Below, in pieces: positions 1 through 8,800 of a stretch of 31,828 nucleotides of DNA (positions are counted from its first letter, which is position 1; each line of letters opens with the position of its first letter). The stretch comes from CAYFQV01 sp964654185 (lineage in GTDB: Bacteria; Spirochaetota; Spirochaetia; DSM-27196; PWMO01). The position numbers and the translations under genes are program-made. The stretch is taken from assembly GCA_964654185.1 (NCBI GenBank), contig CAZZIE010000043.1, forward strand, positions 1-31,828, written 5' to 3'. Under the pieces are notes generated by a model. It searched no databases. It was not told where the DNA came from and was given only the letters and a program-made list of their open reading frames with translations.

Positions 1-4
1 GCGC

Positions 5-120
5 GGCCCGGCCTACCTTCCGCAGTTTATGCAGGTGTGAACGGGAGGCCCGGGGCTGCCCCCTTCCCGGGGGGACTCTTCCAGCGACGGCCGGTCGCAG
101 GTTTCCCCAAGGTTCGGGCC
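5..120. other. GC-rich structured non-coding segment, unidentified
   Basis: No convincing gene covers the first 130 bases. Several self-complementary pieces are visible: GGCCCG at 5-10 can pair with CGGGCC at 115-120; 59-63 (CCCCC) with 70-74; GCGAC at 84-88 with GTCGC at 94-98; and ACCT/GCA with TGC/AGGT around the GTTTA loop near 15-35. This could be a structured RNA, a terminator region of an upstream gene cut by the window edge, or only the folding tendency of very GC-rich DNA. I compared it by eye with 6S, tmRNA, RNase P and SRP RNA cores and recognised none of them. Confidence 0.25.
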
Positions 121-132
121 ACTTGCGTTTTC

Positions 133-159
133 TTGACAGGAGGGGGTCCGGCGGATACT
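133..159 (+). promoter_or_regulatory. Candidate sigma-70 promoter of the first gene
   Basis: A consensus -35 box TTGACA lies at 133-138 and a -10-like GATACT at 154-159, with a 15-base spacer (16 if the box is read as ATACTT). Transcription would begin near 166-168, only a few bases before the ATG at 170. The AGGAGG-like run at 138-143 would then lie upstream of the transcript. Confidence 0.45.
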
Positions 160-169
160 TTTGCACGAG

Positions 170-940
170 ATGTCCAGTCGGGAACCTTTGCACATTTTCC
201 ACCTGTACCGCAAAGACGGTACGTCTCTGTTTCTACACCCCTTTCTGGATCGACAGAAGGTTATAGAGCGTCTCGACAAGGAGGAGCTCGAGGGACTGTA
301 CGGCAAGGAGCCGCGAGTCGAGTCGCTCACACTCTTCCGCAATGAGCTCTATCGAATCATCGAGGAGGAGGTGAAGAGCTGGGTATCTGAGGCTCGCTTC
401 ATTCCGCGCTTTCTCATGTCGGCGGGGATTTTCGTCGTGGCGTACTTTTTCCTCACCTTCGTTGTTCGGGACCCTCTTCCCATGGTAGATGAGCTGGCGA
501 TCTCTCTCGGAGGTGGTATTCTCGCGTACATCCTCCTGGGCCGGCGAGACATGCGATCCCAGTCGGCCCTCAAGAAGCGCATCGCTCTGAGGCAGAAGGT
601 CGACAACATTCGATTCGTCGAGTCGGATTTCGTGAAGGAAGTGGAAGAGGCTCTTCATGCAAAGGAGAACGAATCTACGGATTCGCTGGTTACCACTCTC
701 GAAGCGGGAGAGGTTTCGTCGCTGACGAACCCGGAGAGCGACGTCGCCCGGGAGCTTCTACACTACCTGGAGGTGAAGTTCCGGTCCGGAGAATACAAAC
801 GTCAGGAGAAGAAACTCCTGGAAAAGAAACGGGACAAGGATATCGACGGCGTCAAGCGATGGGTTCAGCTCCGCAAGGTCGACTTTCCGCTCTTTGCCCT
901 TTACGTGAATCTCAAGCGCCGACAGGCGCGCAAACCCTGA
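170..940 (+). CDS. Two-pass membrane protein of unknown function
   Basis: A 256-residue protein I do not recognise. The N-terminal ~80 residues are charged and predicted soluble. Two adjacent hydrophobic segments follow, around residues 83-100 (SAGIFVVAYFFLTFVV) and 108-127 (ELAISLGGGILAYILLG), joined by a short turn with PLP. A long, charged, helical C-terminal half ends in a strongly basic tail (KRRQARKP). The hairpin topology puts both ends on the same side, presumably the cytoplasm. I chose ATG 170 because the -10 box sits just before it; an in-frame TTG at 161 would add three residues. The gene converges on the next one, with only 20 bases between stop codons, so it is not in an operon with it. 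The length and hydrophobic hairpin are clear; function is unknown. Confidence 0.8.
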   Translation: MSSREPLHIFHLYRKDGTSLFLHPFLDRQKVIERLDKEELEGLYGKEPRVESLTLFRNELYRIIEEEVKSWVSEARFIPRFLMSAGIFVVAYFFLTFVVRDPLPMVDELAISLGGGILAYILLGRRDMRSQSALKKRIALRQKVDNIRFVESDFVKEVEEALHAKENESTDSLVTTLEAGEVSSLTNPESDVARELLHYLEVKFRSGEYKRQEKKLLEKKRDKDIDGVKRWVQLRKVDFPLFALYVNLKRRQARKP

Positions 941-947
941 CAAGAGC

Positions 948-960
948 CACCGTACCGGTG
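948..960. terminator. Small inverted repeat between convergent genes
   Basis: CACCG at 948-952 and CGGTG at 956-960 form a perfect 5-base-pair stem with a TAC loop, filling the 20-base gap between the two convergent stop codons. There is no T-run on either side, so it is at best a weak bidirectional stop or an mRNA 3' end protector. Confidence 0.25.
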
Positions 961-2505
961 CTACTCTCCTTCACCCTCCGCACCTTCGGCGTCTGCGCGG
1001 GTGTTCTCGTTGGTTGAGCCGTCCGTTCCGGCAGCGCCCTCCGTGGTTGTGCCCTCAGTGCCCTCTGCGCTCTCGGCGTCTCCGTTGGCCGGGTCGGCTC
1101 CGTTTTCTCCGTCCGCGCCTTCTCCGGTAGCGCCGGCGTCATCTTCCTGCGGCAGAGAATCTCCGGGTGCATCGAGGTCGTCCGGCGTCTCAGGCTCCTC
1201 GGGCGTCTCCGGCACGAGTTCCTGCTCGCCGCGTCGGATGTCCTCCATCCGCGACTGCAGGTTCTGCATGCGGCTTGCGGTCTGCAGGGTCTCTTCGGCG
1301 GGGGAGAAGGTCGGGTCGAGCTCCAGTGCGCGACGCGACAGCTCCATGGCGCGCTCGAGATTCCCGTCTGCGAACGCGACGAGGGCATCCAGGTAGAACT
1401 CCTCGACCGTGGCCCGGCGCTCCGCCCGGCCCTTGTCCCCGAAGTCGAAACTCGCCTGGAGGCTGAAGCGATCCGCCTCGCCGACCTGGGTGGTGATGTC
1501 CGCTGTCTGGTTGATGAAGAGATCAATGTCGTTGATCGAGACGGAGGCGCCAAGGGTAAGCCGAGGATTGCCGCCCTCAAGGGCGAAGCCGCCATGCGCC
1601 GTCAGGAAGTCCGTAATGGTCACCGACGTGCCCCAGGCGAACTCAAGGCTCGTGTCTCCCACGTCGCCGAAGAGCGACACGGGCCTGGTCAGATCGAAGG
1701 CGAGGATCAGCGGCCGGATCGGCGAGTAGGCTATTCCCAGGGTTGCCTCGGTCGGCAAGGGGTCGGTGATTGTGGTCGTGTCATCGGCCAGGCTTTCGGT
1801 CCCGAGGTTTGCCGGTGTTCCGACGTTTCTCAGGACGAGTCCGGCGGAGAAGTTACGATCCCTTGATGAGTAGAACTTAAGAAAGTCCACACGAGTCAGA
1901 AGTCCCACGTCCCCCATGACAACGAAGGAGGACTGGGCCGGGGCAATCCGCTCCGCAACATTACGGTAGGCGGCCTTGAGGTTCGCCCCCAGAGCCAGGC
2001 CGTGGAAGTCGAAGCTGTGGAAGAAGTTGTACGATAGGTTCAGGCCGAGGACGCTCTCGGTGTAGCGGATGGCGGCGTTCTCCTGGATACCGCTCAGGTC
2101 GTACGGCGTGAAATTCACGTGCAGAACCTTCATTCCTGCGGCCACCCCGAGATGCTCGAAACGCTCGGTATAGAAGAGCCCCTCCAAGGCTGCGTCCGCA
2201 ATGACGTTGTTGTGCCACACCGCCAGTTCAGTCACGTCGAGGCGCGAGCTCGCTGCCGGATTCGCTTCGAAGAAGCTGATGTCCCGGGCAACGGCGGTAT
2301 AGGCTCCCGCCATGCCTTCGTACTCGCCTCCGACGGGCATGAGCAGGATCGGAAATGCTGTTTCCCCCTGGCCCCCGGCGATCTGATTCTGGATAATCGA
2401 GCCGTCGATGTCGTAGAAGACGTCTGCTGCGCCCACTTCGACCGGATAGAAGAGCGAGGTGGACAGAATTAGCGTGGCGACAACGACGAAACCGCGGCGT
2501 TTCAT
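961..2505 (-). CDS. UPF0164-type outer-membrane beta-barrel protein with TPR and acidic tail
   Basis: 514 residues. The N-terminus (MKRRGFVVVATLILSTSLF...VGAA) is a clean signal peptide. Residues from about 50 carry the UPF0164 signature: MPVGGEYEGMAGAYTAVA, then FFEANPAASS, then alternating amphipathic strands up to about residue 355 (FSLQASFDFG). UPF0164 is a FadL-like outer-membrane family expanded in treponemes. After the barrel come one or two TPR-like helix pairs (YLDALVAFADGNLERAMELS, residues about 365-405) and a low-complexity Asp/Glu/Gly/Thr/Ala tail of roughly 90 residues. The tail and TPR presumably lie in the periplasm; that is inference. ATG 2505 is preferred over an upstream in-frame TTG at 2541 because it begins the signal peptide. 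No Shine-Dalgarno precedes it. It is divergent from the TPR/phosphatase operon. Confidence 0.82.
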   Translation of the reverse strand: MKRRGFVVVATLILSTSLFYPVEVGAADVFYDIDGSIIQNQIAGGQGETAFPILLMPVGGEYEGMAGAYTAVARDISFFEANPAASSRLDVTELAVWHNNVIADAALEGLFYTERFEHLGVAAGMKVLHVNFTPYDLSGIQENAAIRYTESVLGLNLSYNFFHSFDFHGLALGANLKAAYRNVAERIAPAQSSFVVMGDVGLLTRVDFLKFYSSRDRNFSAGLVLRNVGTPANLGTESLADDTTTITDPLPTEATLGIAYSPIRPLILAFDLTRPVSLFGDVGDTSLEFAWGTSVTITDFLTAHGGFALEGGNPRLTLGASVSINDIDLFINQTADITTQVGEADRFSLQASFDFGDKGRAERRATVEEFYLDALVAFADGNLERAMELSRRALELDPTFSPAEETLQTASRMQNLQSRMEDIRRGEQELVPETPEEPETPDDLDAPGDSLPQEDDAGATGEGADGENGADPANGDAESAEGTEGTTTEGAAGTDGSTNENTRADAEGAEGEGE

Positions 2506-2511
2506 GTTATA

Positions 2512-2541
2512 ATTAAAGATAGCATAACAAAATCCGTGCAA
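2512..2541 (-). promoter_or_regulatory. Candidate promoter of the UPF0164 gene, giving a leaderless mRNA
   Basis: Read on the minus strand: TTGCAC (2541-2536), an 18-base spacer, and TTTAAT (2517-2512). Six bases separate the -10 box from the ATG at 2505, so the transcript would start at or next to the start codon. The region is AT-rich compared with its surroundings and holds no Shine-Dalgarno. Confidence 0.4.
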
Positions 2542-2629
2542 CCAACCGTATCCTGACGATTATTGTCGGCACCTTCAGGGGAGGGGAAAAGAGAGTCGAT
2601 ACTGTAACTACGAATACGGTGCCTCGCCG

Positions 2630-5600
2630 ATGACAGCGAACCTATCCACCTTCGCACGAATAACTCTCATTGCGTTCGCGCTCCTCGCCGGCGTGGCGAT
2701 CGGAGTTTACGCGTCGGGGCAGCAGGAAGACCCGCTGGAGGAGGCGCGCCGCCTGGTGGCGGAAGGACGCCTGAACGAAGCCATTCTCGTCCTCCAGGAG
2801 GCGGTCCGTGAGAATCCGGAGCAGATTCAGGAGGCCGAGGAGCTTCTCGAAAAGGTCCGCAGCATTCGCGGTGACTACAACGACCTCTTCGAGGAGCTCA
2901 TCGACAACCTCATCAACAACCCTGACGACATAGAAACGACGCTGGAAATCATCGATCAGATGGAGGAACTCGATGAGTTCCCGAACGAACGGGTTCAGGA
3001 GCAGATTACGGACGCGCGAATCATCGCGCAGCTCGCCTTCGACCGCGACGTGGCGGCGAACATCATGGAGGACGCCCGGGTACTTCTTGACAACCAGGAG
3101 TACGCCCAGGCGGTGGAGCGCTATCTCACCGGCTTCGATCTGCAGCGGCAACGCTTCGAAGAGCGCGACTACCCCGATCCGATCGTAGAGAGTGCGAACA
3201 GCGCCATCCAGCAGGTGCAGGAAGCGGCCGGCCGTTTCGTTGATACACGCGCGCAGTTCCTCGCGCAGGAGGAGCGTCTGATCTCCTCCGTGGCTTCCGA
3301 GGATCTTCCGACAGTACAGGAGGACCATCCCCCGTATGCGGAGCGTTTCGAGAATGTCGCGGCACTGGAAGCGGACCTGCTGGAAGCCTTCGAGCTGATG
3401 CGGGAGTTGCGTTCCCAGATCGCCGGACTTAATCCGGACGATCCGGTTGACTGGCATCTCCGCCTCATCAGCCAGTTCACCTACGGGCCCGACGAAGAGG
3501 GGACCGAGGGGATCTTTCGCGCCATGGAGCTCTTTCTCTTCGATTCGCGCACTCGGGTGGCCGAACAGTACCGGAACACCCAGGCGACCATTTGGGATCG
3601 AGCCCGGACGGTTCTGTCGGAGATGGAGTACGATGAGGCGGCGGCGGAGTTCGATCTGCTCTCCGGAATCGCGGAGATCGCCCAGGAGACCCTGGTTCTC
3701 GCGACGCCTGTTTCCGATACGCCTCAGATTGCGCTTCCCGAGGTATTGCCCGAGGTTCCGGAGCCGTTCCGGGATGCCTTCATCTCCGCACGGACAACGC
3801 AGGTTGCGGCGGATACTCAAAGCGAAGGAGCCGCCCTCGCAGCGCGGAATGCCGACATCCCGGACACCCTGCCGGAAGATCTCGGTGAGCTGGCGGAGCG
3901 ACGCCGGACCCAGGCTGTCCTTGTGCAGGAGGCGCGGGCGCAACTGGCCAGGTGGAGCAGTTTCCTCGATGAACAGCTGGAAGCCGTGAACCGAACCGTG
4001 CCGGAGGTCGCTGCAACGCGTCGGGAGGCGACAACACAGCTCGCGAGCACGCAGGAACGCACCTTCATTGCCCGGGAGATCGAAACGGTGGATCGGATCG
4101 GCGAAATCCGACTTGCCGCGCTTCAGGACCGTTATGCGGAGATGGCGAGTCTCCTCGACGGTGGGGTAAGGCTGCTGGCGGGAGTTCCGCAGTCTACGCA
4201 AGAAGCTGCGGTTGCCTTTGTCACCGGCCGGAATGTACCTGACGGAGAGACCGGGGAGACCGGGGAGACCGGAGAGACCGGCGCCGTCCAGGAAGGTGCG
4301 GATGACGAAGGCGCCGGGGACGAAGGCGCTGGTGACGAAGCGGCCGGGGAGGACGCCGGCTCCGGCGAGGACGTCCAGGTGGACTATCGCTATCCAGACG
4401 CGGGTCTCAATCTCTTCCAGCGGGCGCAGACACAGTCTGCCGATCTCCAGGAGGACCTCCAGACCTTCGTCACCGACTTTGAAGAGGAGCCGGAATACGT
4501 CCGGACGTCGGACCCGGTCCAGGATCATCTGTCGGGCGCCCGGTCGCTCCTTGAAGATCTGAGCTCGACGCGCAATCAGCTGGCCGAGCGGATTGTAGAA
4601 GCGGAAAACCAGATTGCCCGATCACAGAACCTTCGGGAGGAGGGCGACCAGCTGGTTGCAGAAGCGCGCCAGGCGGTGCAACAGGAGGAGATCGAAGAGG
4701 CGCGGGAGCTCCTGGAGGATGCCCGGGACCAATTCTTCCAGGCGCTGGAGCTGCAGCAGGATGTAGCCTTCCGCCAGGACAGCGACCAGCTCGTTCAGCA
4801 GCTCGGTGAGGAGATTCTTGAAGCGGAGAACCAGATCGTCGTGCGCCGGACCCGGCAGCTCGTCCAGGAGGCTGAGAATCAGTACGAGGCGGAGCGATAT
4901 CAGGTGGCCTTCGATACGCTTATTCAGGCCCGGGAGACCTGGGCCCGCACCCACGCAAACGATCCCAACCCGGAGGTTGAGAGTCTGTTGCGGTATGTGA
5001 ACGCTGCTCTCACCCTGGAGGGCAGCCGGGAGCTGGCGGAGACCGAGCCGCTCTATCCCGTCCTCAGCAACTACCTCTACGTTGCCCGGGAGGACTTCTT
5101 TGAGGCGCAGGAGCTTCTCAACGAGGGGCGCGAGCAGGCGGCGGACCGCCGGCTGGTCCGGGCGGACGACAATCTCACCAACGTGACGGCGGTGCGGCCC
5201 CTGAACTGGGAAGCCCGGGTCCTGAAGCTGCGGATCCTCCAGCTCCAGGAAGCGGAGAACTTCGACGAGATTTTCGAGCGCCGCTATGAGGATGCCCTCG
5301 ATCAGCGCGAGGAGAACCCCCAGGAGGCGCTCACGGCGCTGGAAACTCTCGCCGCACTCAATCCCGACTACCCCGGATTGCGCCAGGCGATCATCGACCT
5401 CGAGATCGAGCTCGGTATCCGGCCCGACCCGGTTACGCAGGCGCAGATTGCCGAGTCGAATCAGCTCTATCAGGAGGCGCAGAACATCGTTCAGGGGAAT
5501 CCCGGGCAGGCGCAGGTTCAGGCAGCCATCTCGCTTCTCGAGGAGGCGGTGTCTCTGAACCCCGACAACGATCAGGCAAAGATCCTTCTCGATGAGCTGC

Positions 5601-5803
5601 GTATCGGCCTTGGCGGGAGGGCAACCGTTGCGCTATCGTCCGAGGACGAGCAGCTCTTCAGGCGCGCCCAGCAACTCTTTGTCCAGAACAACGTTGCTCA
5701 GGCCTACGCGATCGTCCAGCGTCTGCTCCAGGACGAGAACAACCAGGTCTATGCGCCGCTTCTGGAGCTGGAGCGCCGCATCACCGCGCGATTGGGAATA
5801 TGA
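2630..5803 (+). CDS. Large periplasmic TPR/coiled-coil protein
   Basis: 1057 residues, almost wholly helical. A signal peptide or anchor occupies residues about 8-29 (ITLIAFALLAGVAIGVYAS) and no lipobox cysteine follows it. TPR-like repeats are visible at the N-terminus (EEARRLVAEGRLNEAILVLQ), in the middle (EEARELLEDARDQFFQALEL; YEAERYQVAFDTLIQARETW) and at the C-terminus (NQLYQEAQNIVQ, AISLLEEAVSLNPDNDQA). Between them lie long Gln/Glu/Arg-rich coiled-coil stretches. Residues about 536-580 are an acidic Gly-rich linker encoded by short tandem DNA repeats. The stop overlaps the next start (ATGA), implying translational coupling to the sensor phosphatase, so a scaffold or partner for its outer domain is plausible; that is inference. 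ATG 2630 has no Shine-Dalgarno. Exact family unknown. Confidence 0.8.
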   Translation: MTANLSTFARITLIAFALLAGVAIGVYASGQQEDPLEEARRLVAEGRLNEAILVLQEAVRENPEQIQEAEELLEKVRSIRGDYNDLFEELIDNLINNPDDIETTLEIIDQMEELDEFPNERVQEQITDARIIAQLAFDRDVAANIMEDARVLLDNQEYAQAVERYLTGFDLQRQRFEERDYPDPIVESANSAIQQVQEAAGRFVDTRAQFLAQEERLISSVASEDLPTVQEDHPPYAERFENVAALEADLLEAFELMRELRSQIAGLNPDDPVDWHLRLISQFTYGPDEEGTEGIFRAMELFLFDSRTRVAEQYRNTQATIWDRARTVLSEMEYDEAAAEFDLLSGIAEIAQETLVLATPVSDTPQIALPEVLPEVPEPFRDAFISARTTQVAADTQSEGAALAARNADIPDTLPEDLGELAERRRTQAVLVQEARAQLARWSSFLDEQLEAVNRTVPEVAATRREATTQLASTQERTFIAREIETVDRIGEIRLAALQDRYAEMASLLDGGVRLLAGVPQSTQEAAVAFVTGRNVPDGETGETGETGETGAVQEGADDEGAGDEGAGDEAAGEDAGSGEDVQVDYRYPDAGLNLFQRAQTQSADLQEDLQTFVTDFEEEPEYVRTSDPVQDHLSGARSLLEDLSSTRNQLAERIVEAENQIARSQNLREEGDQLVAEARQAVQQEEIEEARELLEDARDQFFQALELQQDVAFRQDSDQLVQQLGEEILEAENQIVVRRTRQLVQEAENQYEAERYQVAFDTLIQARETWARTHANDPNPEVESLLRYVNAALTLEGSRELAETEPLYPVLSNYLYVAREDFFEAQELLNEGREQAADRRLVRADDNLTNVTAVRPLNWEARVLKLRILQLQEAENFDEIFERRYEDALDQREENPQEALTALETLAALNPDYPGLRQAIIDLEIELGIRPDPVTQAQIAESNQLYQEAQNIVQGNPGQAQVQAAISLLEEAVSLNPDNDQAKILLDELRIGLGGRATVALSSEDEQLFRRAQQLFVQNNVAQAYAIVQRLLQDENNQVYAPLLELERRITARLGI
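4244..4279 (+). repeat. Four tandem 9-base units in the TPR gene
   Basis: Units GGAGAGACC, GGGGAGACC, GGGGAGACC and GGAGAGACC follow each other without a gap and encode Gly-Glu-Thr repeats. The unit is a multiple of three, so gain or loss of copies would keep the frame. Confidence 0.9.
4304..4348 (+). repeat. Three tandem 15-base imperfect units in the TPR gene
   Basis: GACGAAGGCGCCGGG, GACGAAGGCGCTGGT and GACGAAGCGGCCGGG occur back to back and encode the acidic DEGAG-type linker. They lie 24 bases after the 9-base repeat array and also keep the frame. Confidence 0.85.
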
Positions 5804-8800
5804 GGCATCAGCCACTGCGTAACCACGAATCAGCGCCTCTTGCGAGTCTGCATCACCGCACGTCGTCGAAGCGTGCGGGATTCCCTTCGTCGCCCCCTGT
5901 CGCCGCGTGCCGCCGGATGGCGGCAATCGTGGTGCTGCTTGTGGCAATGGCGGGGCTCGCCCGGGGGCAGGAGCTCGACCTGGACGACCGTGGCCTCTAC
6001 TTCGAGCCGCCCCGGGAGCTGGTTCCCGCAACGGCGCGATTCCCGGATGCGCACACCGCGGATGATTTCATCGTTGTGGTGTATCAGGAGATCGTTCGAG
6101 AGGGCCCGGAGTCCGGAGACATCTACATAAGCCTGCAGACCTCTTCCACGGGGCGCGAGTGGTCTCAGGAGCAGCGCGTCATCGGTCCCATTCCGCTGCG
6201 AACTGAGACGGCGCCGCAGGTGTTCGCGTCAACCGTCGGCCCCGGCGGGGACATCTTCGTTGTTGTTGCGGAGTCTGCGACGACGACCAGGGTCTACCGT
6301 TCCGACGATCGCGGCCGGAGCTTTGAGGAAGTTGCCGCCCTGGCGACGGAGGTTACGAGCGTATCGCCGCGGCTCTTCGTCGCGTCAGACGGGGGCATCC
6401 TCCTCTTCGTGAACCAGAACATCGGGCTCACTCAGACGATTCTCTCTTCCTCCTCCGACGACGGGGACGAGTGGACCTCCTTTCAGCCCCTCGTGGCGGA
6501 GGAACAGGACCTTCCCTTCAACTTCCTTCCGGATCACACCGCATACAACGGCCGCGACTACGTCGTTTTCCAGAGCTTCAACCCGAACGAGTCCACCAAC
6601 TACCAGATCTACTCGAAGGTGAGCCTCGACGGTGGCCGGACATGGTCGGAGGCCACGCTCGTTACCGACTTCACCTCCGATCCGGAGGCGGCGGACTACC
6701 TGGTCTACGACAATCAGCGGCCTGACATAGATACCATCAACGGGACTCTGGCCATGGTCTGGGAGCGCCAGCGCCGGGGCGGTCGCAAGGAGGTCTTCTA
6801 CGGCGAGCTCAACTCGGAGGGGACCTTCAGAACCACCCCGGAGCGCGCGAGCCTGGCCACGGATACGGCGAACTTCCCGCGACTACTCCGCCATGAAGGG
6901 GAGACCTACGTCGTGTGGTTCACCAATCCCCGGGGGAACGCCGACATCACCCTGGCTGCGCGCTCCGGCGGGCTCTGGCTCTCGACCAGGTTGAGCCCGC
7001 GCACCGGTGTATCCTCCTTTGCGCGCCCTCTGGTGGCCAACGGGCGGCTCCACGTCTTCTGGCAGTACGAGCCCGCCGACGGGAGCGCCCGGATCACCTA
7101 CATGGAGCCGGACCAGCGCGCTCTCGCGCCCGAGCCGACGCCGGTGAATCACGTCGCAGGCCGACGCTCCGGCAACACCGTCGCCGAGTACCGCTGGAGC
7201 CCGCCTGAGGACCCCTCCGGCATTCGCGGGTACAACTACGTCTGGTCCCGGGATCCCAATGCGACGGTGCCGCAGGAGCTCTCCTACTCATCTCAAACGA
7301 CGAGCGACAGCTTCCGGGCGACCGAGGACGGACCGTGGTATTTCCGCATTGCCGCGGTGGATCGCGCCGGTAACTGGTCCGAGCCGGTTACCCGGGAGTT
7401 CTTCCGGGACACGACGCCTCCGCCGCCGATAACCTTCGAGCGGCCACCCGTCGACGAGGAGGGCTTCCTCGCCTCCAACACGTTCTCGCTCTCCTGGCAA
7501 CCGCCTGAAGCGCCGGACCTGGCGGGGTATACGGTATCCTTCGACCGGATCGGCGGCGCCGAGGCCACCCCGACGACGGTCTCCCTGCCGCCCGCCTCGG
7601 TCCCTCAGCAGGTGCTCACCACCGCCACCGCCCTCTCCCGGACGAATGCGGACAACGGACTGTGGCGCCTCTCGGTGGCACCGGTCGACGAGGTCGGCAA
7701 TGTCGGGGAGGTGCAGTCGATCGTCGTGCGACTGAACAAGTACATCCCGACGACACAGGTCTTCCGCATCGCGTCGGAACGCGACATCCTGGGACGCTAC
7801 CGACTGAGCGTTGCCGGCCGCGGCTTCACGGCGAACGGCACCATCGACCGGGTGATCCTGGATGCGGACGGGAGCGAGCCCTACGACTACGTTTTCGACC
7901 CCGCGGAGGACTACCGGCTGGTCAGCGACCGGGAGATCGCCGGGCTCACCGTCTCGGATATCGAGACGGGGTCGTACCGGCTGGGCCTGCGCCACACCGA
8001 GCGGGGCACCTACTTTCCGCCCCAGCAGCTCACCTTCGAGGAAACCGGCGTCATCACCTTCGGGGACTACACCGTCCGATACGCCCCGCAGTACGCCATG
8101 CGGTCGCCGGTACTCTTTGTCTTCCAGGGCTCCTGGGCCCTGGTTTGGACCGTCGTTGCCGTCATGATCGGCATCATGATCTTCTCTTCGTTTCGCCTGG
8201 CCGGCGTGGTCCGGGACAGCCGGCAGTTGCAACAGAATGTCCAGGCGCTCATTGCGGGAGACGCGCTCTCGATTGAGAAGAAGCGCCAGAGGTTGGAAGA
8301 AATGAGACGAACAGGCATTGGATTGCGCGTGAAGTTCGCGCTCTTCGTGGTCGTTCTGGTTGTCGCCGTCGTTGTCGGGGTTGCCGTCGTCCTGGGCAAC
8401 GCCTCCCTCGAACGGCAGGAGGCCACCCTGGGCCGCGGACTGGAACAGCGCATCGAGGTGCTCCTGCGCAGCGTCTCCAGCCGCGCCGAGAACGCCATGC
8501 TCAACCCAAACGAGAACCGTCTGGACCTCCAGCTCCTCACGGCGCAGAGCGAGGTCATGGATGAGATCCTCTACGTCACCTTTACGGGTCCCAACGTGAA
8601 CGGCAGCGGAACCAACTACGTCTGGGCGACGAATGACCCTGCAATAGATCCTGATATCGATGCTGACGATGACCCGGAAGCGCGGCTCCAACGCGAGCTG
8701 GACACGGCGACCCTGGTGCCCGGGGAGTCTCGCATTCAGGATCCCGCCACCGAGGCGGTGAACGCGCTCTTCGAAGAGCTCAACCAGGAGGCGCGGGAGG

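Noticed and set aside
111..120. GGTTCGGGCC resembling a tRNA T-arm
   Set aside because: No matching acceptor, D-arm or anticodon arm around it.
37..345. Open frame of 102 codons at the left edge on the plus strand
   Set aside because: Pro/Arg/Gly-rich, overlaps the better supported membrane protein and a promoter, no motif.
2642..4528. A 628-codon minus-strand frame opposite the TPR gene
   Set aside because: No domain pattern, Leu/Arg-rich shadow of Gln/Glu codons on the plus strand.
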